This document shows, piece by piece, positions 14,741 through 18,876 of a DNA stretch of 18,876 nt (the first letter of the stretch is position 1; each line of letters opens with the position of its first letter). The translations under genes and the position numbers were made by a program. Origin of the DNA: Alphaproteobacteria bacterium (lineage in GTDB: Bacteria; Pseudomonadota; Alphaproteobacteria; JAAXGF01); NCBI GenBank assembly GCA_012267605.1, contig JAAXGF010000381.1:1-18876 (forward strand), read 5' to 3'. The notes below the pieces were generated by a model. That model ran no database searches and was not told the DNA's origin. It worked only from the letters and a program-made list of their open reading frames with translations.

Positions 14741-16209
14741 TTATCCGATCCTTGCAACGTTGCCGCGATATACGCCACCGAATCGCGCACGACTTCGCGA
14801 TCGTCGAAAGGAATCACTTTATCGGCTACGATTTGCCCAGTTTCGTGCCCCTTGCCCGCAACCACGAGAACGTCGCCCGAGCGCAGTTCTTGAACGGCGG
14901 CGTGGATGGCCTCTGCCCGATCGCCGATCTCGATCGCATTCGGACACGCGTCAAGAACGCTGCCTCGAATTCGCGCTGGGTCTTCGCTCCGAGGATTATC
15001 GTCGGTGATGAATACACGGTCGGCTTTGGCTGCGGCTATGCGGCCCATTTCCCCACGCTTGATCCGATCGCGATCGCCTCCGCAGCCGAAAACGACGACG
15101 AGGTCGCGTCGGGTGTGCTGGCGGAGTGTTTCGAGAACATTGTCGAGGGCGTTGGGAGTATGTGCGTAGTCGACGTAGATCGACGCACCACAAGGATGCC
15201 GGGCAACTTCCTCAACCCTACCCGGAACGCCTTTTAGTGTTGGCAAAACGCCGAGGACTGATTCCACATCACCACCGCAAGCAAGAACGAGACCCAGCGC
15301 GCACAAAACATTGTCCGCTTGAAAACCGCCCACCAGGGAAAGCGAAATTTCATATCGGGACCCAAAAATGCATACGCGCATGTCCTGTCCCGCGGCGAAA
15401 GGTCTGCATTCGCGCAGGCGAATATCTTGTCCCGATCGCCCATAGGAGATGACCTTGTGGCGCCGTGCCATGCACACCTTTCGAAGCTGTTCGTATTCGG
15501 TAGAATCGGCATTCAAGACGGCCACGCCTCCTGGATCCATGACGGCTTCGAAAAGGCGCAATTTTGCTTCAAGATAGCGGTCGGCGGAGGCGTGATAGTC
15601 AAGATGGTCGCGGCTCAAGTTTGTGAATGCGGCTGCTGAAACTTCCACCCCATCGAGACGATGCTGATGCAAACCGTGGCTTGAAGCCTCGATGGCTAAA
15701 TTATCGATTCCGGAGGTCGCGAGCCGAGCCAGTGTGGCGTGCAAGGTTACGGGATCCGGCGTTGTGTGGGTCGAAGGCTCGGACACTTCATTGCCGACGA
15801 CACCGAGTGTGCCGATACTTGCTGCTTTTAAACCCATGGCTAGCCACATTTGGCGCGCGAAATCGACTGTCGAGGTCTTACCATTCGTACCGGTCACAGC
15901 AGCGATATGTTGGGGCTGGGCAGCGTAGAATTTGGCCGCAAACTGGGCCAAGCGGCGTCGCGGATTCGCATCGTGAAGAAGCTTTATTTCCGCCTTTGGA
16001 AAGCGCAGCCGGGTGCCTGTAGGAGCGAGTACCGCCACAGCGCCTTGGGCTACCGCGTCGGCGATAAAATCCGTTCCTTCGGCGCGATGGCCTGGAAGTG
16101 CGGCGAACAGGTAGCCAGGGCGCACGGCTCGAGAATCAGCGGCGAGACCGCTAATTTCGATGTGTCCGACACCGCCGTTGTCGCCATTTATGAGTTCAGA
16201 CAGCAGCAT
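14737..16209 (-). CDS. murE: UDP-MurNAc-L-Ala-D-Glu:meso-diaminopimelate ligase MurE
   Basis: MurE is the cytoplasmic ATP-dependent ligase that adds the third amino acid to the UDP-MurNAc peptide. The product has 490 residues, typical of the family. The ATP P-loop GTNGKTST is at 107-114. The lysine that is usually carbamylated is likely K216, in YLEAKLRLF. GCGGDRDR (376-382) and DDNPRSEDP (403-411) follow. The DNPR tetrapeptide (404-407) is the meso-diaminopimelate recognition motif; lysine-adding enzymes have a different sequence there, so the substrate can be called with fair confidence. The frame stays open another 100 codons upstream, but that extension lies inside ftsI and looks like noise. 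The ATG at 16209 gives the family N-terminus MLLSEL and starts one base after the ftsI stop. A weak GGCGG lies about nine bases upstream. The stop overlaps murF by four bases. Confidence 0.97.
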   Translation of the reverse strand: MLLSELINGDNGGVGHIEISGLAADSRAVRPGYLFAALPGHRAEGTDFIADAVAQGAVAVLAPTGTRLRFPKAEIKLLHDANPRRRLAQFAAKFYAAQPQHIAAVTGTNGKTSTVDFARQMWLAMGLKAASIGTLGVVGNEVSEPSTHTTPDPVTLHATLARLATSGIDNLAIEASSHGLHQHRLDGVEVSAAAFTNLSRDHLDYHASADRYLEAKLRLFEAVMDPGGVAVLNADSTEYEQLRKVCMARRHKVISYGRSGQDIRLRECRPFAAGQDMRVCIFGSRYEISLSLVGGFQADNVLCALGLVLACGGDVESVLGVLPTLKGVPGRVEEVARHPCGASIYVDYAHTPNALDNVLETLRQHTRRDLVVVFGCGGDRDRIKRGEMGRIAAAKADRVFITDDNPRSEDPARIRGSVLDACPNAIEIGDRAEAIHAAVQELRSGDVLVVAGKGHETGQIVADKVIPFDDREVVRDSVAYIAATLQGSDK

Positions 16210-16210
16210 A

Positions 16211-18052
16211 CTAGTGAACCGCCCCCAGAATCTGGGACAAAAGCTCTTCCATGGTGCCGGTGGTGGACGCGGATGCCCGATCGGTAGCCGGTGCAGATAC
16301 TTGTCGGGCGACGGCGGTTTGCGAAAGGGATGCCGTCTGGCTCTCGCGATCGAGCTTAACCGACGCGGGGAGAGGGACGGGTTCTGCCGCTCGTGGCGCA
16401 ATTCCCGCCAATGGACCAAGCCGAGCGATGATTTTTCCTGCGACTGGCGCGGCTGTCCAACCACCACCAGCCAAGCGGGGCTTGTTTTCCGGTCCGCGGG
16501 GTTCGTCAAACAGCACTAGCACCACAAACTTTGGCTCGTCGATCGGGAATACCGCGACGAACGACGATATCAAGGCGTCACGATGGTAACCGCCGCGCAC
16601 GACCTTTTCGGCCGTTCCAGTTTTTCCGCCGACCCGATATCCCTCGACGTCCGCGCGTCCACCCGTGCCGTGTGCGACCGTCAATCGCATTAGTTTGCGT
16701 AGTTCGGACGAGGTCGAGCTGGAAACAACCCGTACCCCTTGGGTTTGGCGTGGCCGAGGCAGAATGCTGGGTGGGTAATAGATTCCGCCGTTGGCAATGG
16801 CCGCGACAGCGGATGTTAGTTGCAAGGGTGTTACCGCCAAACCATGGCCGAAGCCAATCGTCATAGTATTTATTTCACGCCATGGTGAAGGAATGATCGG
16901 CCTAGCGGCCTCGACAAGTTCGATCCGTGTTCGCCCTAGGAGTCCCAGTCGTTCAAGGAATTTCCGTTGTTCGTCAGTGCCAACGGCTTGCGCCATTTTT
17001 GCGGCCCCAATATTTGACGAAAACATGACGATCTCGGGAACCGACAACCACCTGGCTTTGCCGTGATAATCGCGAATCGTGTGTCGCGCCAATTGAATGG
17101 GCTCGCTCGCGTCATAGCCGCCATTGGGTGAAACCACGCCGCCGTCGAGTGCCATGGCGGCGGTAAACAGTTTGAATGTAGAACCCATTTCGTAAACGCC
17201 TTGAGTGGCGCGGTTGAACCGGGCGTGATCGTCTTCGGGCCGGATATGATTGGGATCGAAGTCCGGTAGGGATACCATTGCGCGCAATTCACCGGAGGTA
17301 GCGTCAAGAACAACGCCGACCGCCGCCTTGGCGTGGAATCCGTCCATACCGGCGGTCAGTTCTTCGTGCAGTACGTGCTGAAATCGACCGTCCAACGACA
17401 CGGAGAATGGTTCCGCTGGATGAACCATTGGGAGACGCAGACGGTCGTCAAAATACTTCTCTATGCCGGCGAGGCCCCGGTTGTCGATGTCAGTATAGCC
17501 GACAACGTGGGCAAACAGCCGCGCCAATGGATAAACCCGGCGATCCTCGTGGCGAAACCCGAATCCAGGCAGGCCCAAGTCGTTGATCGCGTGTTGCTGG
17601 CGTGGGGTGAGGTTACGCGCGATCCAAGCAAACCGATGGTCGCCAATCATTTTGCGGCGCAGGCCTTCGCGATCTAACTCGGGAAGTACGTGCGTTAGCT
17701 TTTCGACCGCCTTATCGACGTCGAACACCTCTTGCGGATTCACGTACAGCGAGGCGGTCGACAGGCTCGTGGCGAGCAAGACGCCGTTGCGATCGACAAC
17801 GTCCGCCCGATCAGATTGCGGTTGGCTGACGGTTGCCCGGATGTTCGCGTGGCTAGGCTGCGCCTTCAAAATCGTTAGATCGACGAGTCTCGCCGATACC
17901 AAGACGAACGCTGCGGTAAAGAGATAGGCCGTAACCCGCAAACGGGACCGTCCTCGCGCGACGTTACGCGCTATTTTCTCGTCGAAATCCCGGCGGTATT
18001 TTCCTGCGGCGCGTATCGCACCGCGCCGCGCTAAATTACCGAATCCCGTCAT
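16211..18052 (-). CDS. ftsI: Peptidoglycan D,D-transpeptidase FtsI (PBP3)
   Basis: FtsI is the septum-specific class B penicillin-binding protein; it cross-links new glycan strands in the periplasm together with FtsW. The product has 613 residues. It has a basic cytoplasmic tail, one membrane anchor (about 39-62), a dimerisation or pedestal domain (about 70-250) and a transpeptidase domain (about 260-550). All three penicillin-binding motifs are present: STFK at 291-294 (nucleophile Ser291), SSN at 345-347 and KTG at 477-479. A low-complexity Ala/Ser/Pro tail follows. The start ATG at 18052 overlaps the ftsL stop in ATGA and has a strong Shine-Dalgarno (GAGGAGG) six bases upstream. The stop lies one base before murE. 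A monofunctional class B protein in this position is FtsI rather than the elongation protein MrdA. Confidence 0.97.
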   Translation of the reverse strand: MTGFGNLARRGAIRAAGKYRRDFDEKIARNVARGRSRLRVTAYLFTAAFVLVSARLVDLTILKAQPSHANIRATVSQPQSDRADVVDRNGVLLATSLSTASLYVNPQEVFDVDKAVEKLTHVLPELDREGLRRKMIGDHRFAWIARNLTPRQQHAINDLGLPGFGFRHEDRRVYPLARLFAHVVGYTDIDNRGLAGIEKYFDDRLRLPMVHPAEPFSVSLDGRFQHVLHEELTAGMDGFHAKAAVGVVLDATSGELRAMVSLPDFDPNHIRPEDDHARFNRATQGVYEMGSTFKLFTAAMALDGGVVSPNGGYDASEPIQLARHTIRDYHGKARWLSVPEIVMFSSNIGAAKMAQAVGTDEQRKFLERLGLLGRTRIELVEAARPIIPSPWREINTMTIGFGHGLAVTPLQLTSAVAAIANGGIYYPPSILPRPRQTQGVRVVSSSTSSELRKLMRLTVAHGTGGRADVEGYRVGGKTGTAEKVVRGGYHRDALISSFVAVFPIDEPKFVVLVLFDEPRGPENKPRLAGGGWTAAPVAGKIIARLGPLAGIAPRAAEPVPLPASVKLDRESQTASLSQTAVARQVSAPATDRASASTTGTMEELLSQILGAVH

Positions 18053-18345
18053 TGCCCTCCTCCTCGCACAACTGTGCGCAATGGAACTTGATTAAACGCC
18101 ACGATCTGGGCCGTGCTTACCGGCTGTAGTTCGAGATGACGGCGGGCAAGTCTAGCCAGTCGCTCGGGACGATTTAGGTAACTCCATTCGGCTTTCAGTA
18201 CATGAATCCTTTTGACTGTCGCATCATATGTCTCGCGCGTGAGTGCGAGTTCGCTGTCCAACGTACGCACGGCGTTCTTCATGTAGAAAACGCCCCAAGC
18301 CATGCCCGCAACGCAAAGTATTCCTATGGCGAACGAGCGCCGCAT
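18049..18345 (-). CDS. ftsL: Cell division protein FtsL
   Basis: FtsL is a small bitopic divisome protein that, with FtsB and FtsQ, activates the FtsW-FtsI septal synthase. The product has 98 residues, a normal size. A short basic start is followed by one membrane segment (about residues 4-22) and a periplasmic stretch with coiled-coil character (about 25-55). Next comes the alphaproteobacterial FtsL signature LKAEWSYLNRPERL (50-63), then LARRHLELQP. Sequence similarity across FtsL proteins is weak in general, so this motif and the position between rsmH and ftsI carry the call. The ATG at 18345 overlaps the rsmH stop by one base and has AAGG seven bases upstream. The 3' end overlaps ftsI by four bases (ATGA). 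No ftsB is seen here, as expected, since it normally lies elsewhere. Confidence 0.93.
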   Translation of the reverse strand: MRRSFAIGILCVAGMAWGVFYMKNAVRTLDSELALTRETYDATVKRIHVLKAEWSYLNRPERLARLARRHLELQPVSTAQIVAFNQVPLRTVVRGGGQ

Positions 18346-18876
18346 CAGGCTGCCTTCGGCCAGACTGGTGCTTCGGTTCGTTCAGCCGCGCGCAGTCGTG
18401 CTGAGCGCGCGCGGGAATTGACCAACACTTCAGCGTCTTGTGGCACCACAGCCTTCGGTGTGAGGAGTTTGAAATTGGGTGGAGACGTTTCCTCGGCTGC
18501 GGGTTGATGACGGCTAGGCCGCGGTGCACGACCACAACGGGATTCGAAGAATCGTTTTACCCTGCGATCCTCCAAAGAATGAAAGGCGATGACCACCAGC
18601 CTTCCGCCCGCGCTCAACAACCGCTCGGCGGCGTCCAGTCCTCGGTCAATCTCGCCTAGTTCGTCGTTGACGTAGATTCGCAGAGCGAGGAAGGTTCGTG
18701 AGGCCGGATCCAGCCCGTCGGCGGACCGGCGAACCTTACCTCTGATTAGGTCGGCCAATTCGCTGGTCCTAGTGATAGGTCCATGGCTGCGTCGTTCGAC
18801 GATGGCCTTGGCTACTTGCCGCGCGCGCCGTTCGTCGCCAAGGTCTTTGAATAACCGAGCTAATCCCGTCTCATTC
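18345..18876 (-). CDS. rsmH: 16S rRNA (cytosine-1402-N4)-methyltransferase RsmH, C-terminal part
   Basis: RsmH (formerly MraW) uses S-adenosylmethionine to N4-methylate C1402 of 16S rRNA in the ribosomal P site; its gene is normally near the start of the dcw cluster. The reading frame is open to the window edge, so the 5' end is missing. About 176 residues are visible, against a usual length of a little over 300. The N-terminal SAM-binding motif is therefore off the window. The visible part opens with NETGLARLFKDLGDERRARQ and contains DPASRTFLALRIYVNDELGE and AFHSLEDRRVKRFF, both characteristic of the family. An internal TTG at 18758 is only a leucine codon, because family-like sequence continues upstream of it. 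The TGA stop shares one base with the ftsL ATG (TGATG), which suggests translational coupling. Identification is very secure; only the start is unknown. Confidence 0.96.
   Translation of the reverse strand, partial: NETGLARLFKDLGDERRARQVAKAIVERRSHGPITRTSELADLIRGKVRRSADGLDPASRTFLALRIYVNDELGEIDRGLDAAERLLSAGGRLVVIAFHSLEDRRVKRFFESRCGRAPRPSRHQPAAEETSPPNFKLLTPKAVVPQDAEVLVNSRARSARLRAAERTEAPVWPKAA

Noticed and set aside
14608..15237. A plus-strand ORF of 209 codons opposite murE and murF.
   Set aside because: Antisense shadow; no recognisable motif, and both real genes are complete on the minus strand.
16210..16509. A 100-codon upstream extension of murE, giving a 590-residue protein.
   Set aside because: It lies inside the ftsI coding end and does not resemble MurE. 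The ATG at 16209 gives a normal N-terminus.
1..18876. Search for inserted accessory, defence, mobile or CRISPR elements.
   Set aside because: Every gene is a standard dcw member in standard order and the spacers are too short to hold another system.

Overview
This window holds a nearly complete alphaproteobacterial dcw (division and cell wall) cluster. All recognisable genes lie on the minus strand. In transcription order, from high to low coordinates, they are: rsmH (5' end outside the window), ftsL, ftsI, murE, murF, mraY, murD, ftsW, murG, murC, murB, ddl, ftsQ, ftsA, ftsZ and lpxC. I found no mobile element, tRNA, rRNA, CRISPR array or unfamiliar gene inserted among them. No new defence, metabolic or mobile system is visible; the less ordinary signals are regulatory and sit around ftsZ and lpxC.

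The organism is a Gram-negative bacterium with an outer membrane (lpxC starts committed lipid A synthesis). Its peptidoglycan should be of the meso-diaminopimelate type, because MurE carries the DNPR motif. The FtsZ C-terminal peptide (LDIPAFLRRQAN), the amphipathic FtsA C-terminus (RFGQWIREHT), the gene order including ddl-ftsQ-ftsA-ftsZ-lpxC, and GANTC sites near ftsZ and lpxC all point to Alphaproteobacteria. I cannot fix the order or genus.

Layout: from rsmH to ftsA (about 18876 to 3012) the genes are packed with almost no spacers. Seven junctions are 4-base NTGA overlaps, including five in a row (murD/ftsW/murG/murC/murB/ddl). Others overlap by 1 or 13 bases, or are separated by 1 to 22 bases, so this block is probably one translationally coupled operon. 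The first real spacer is the 86 bases between ftsA and ftsZ. It and the end of ftsA hold a dense group of GANTC sites. The second spacer, 314 bases between ftsZ and lpxC, holds a tandem repeat across the ftsZ stop codon, AT-rich TGTTACA repeats, and two adjacent palindromes over a likely lpxC promoter.

How the genes work together: MurC, MurD, MurE and MurF add L-Ala, D-Glu, meso-DAP and D-Ala-D-Ala to UDP-MurNAc. MurB makes the UDP-MurNAc and Ddl makes the D-Ala-D-Ala. MraY and MurG build lipid I and lipid II at the inner membrane. FtsW and FtsI polymerise and cross-link lipid II at the septum. FtsL, FtsQ, FtsA and FtsZ form the divisome. RsmH modifies 16S rRNA. LpxC links envelope growth to lipid A synthesis.
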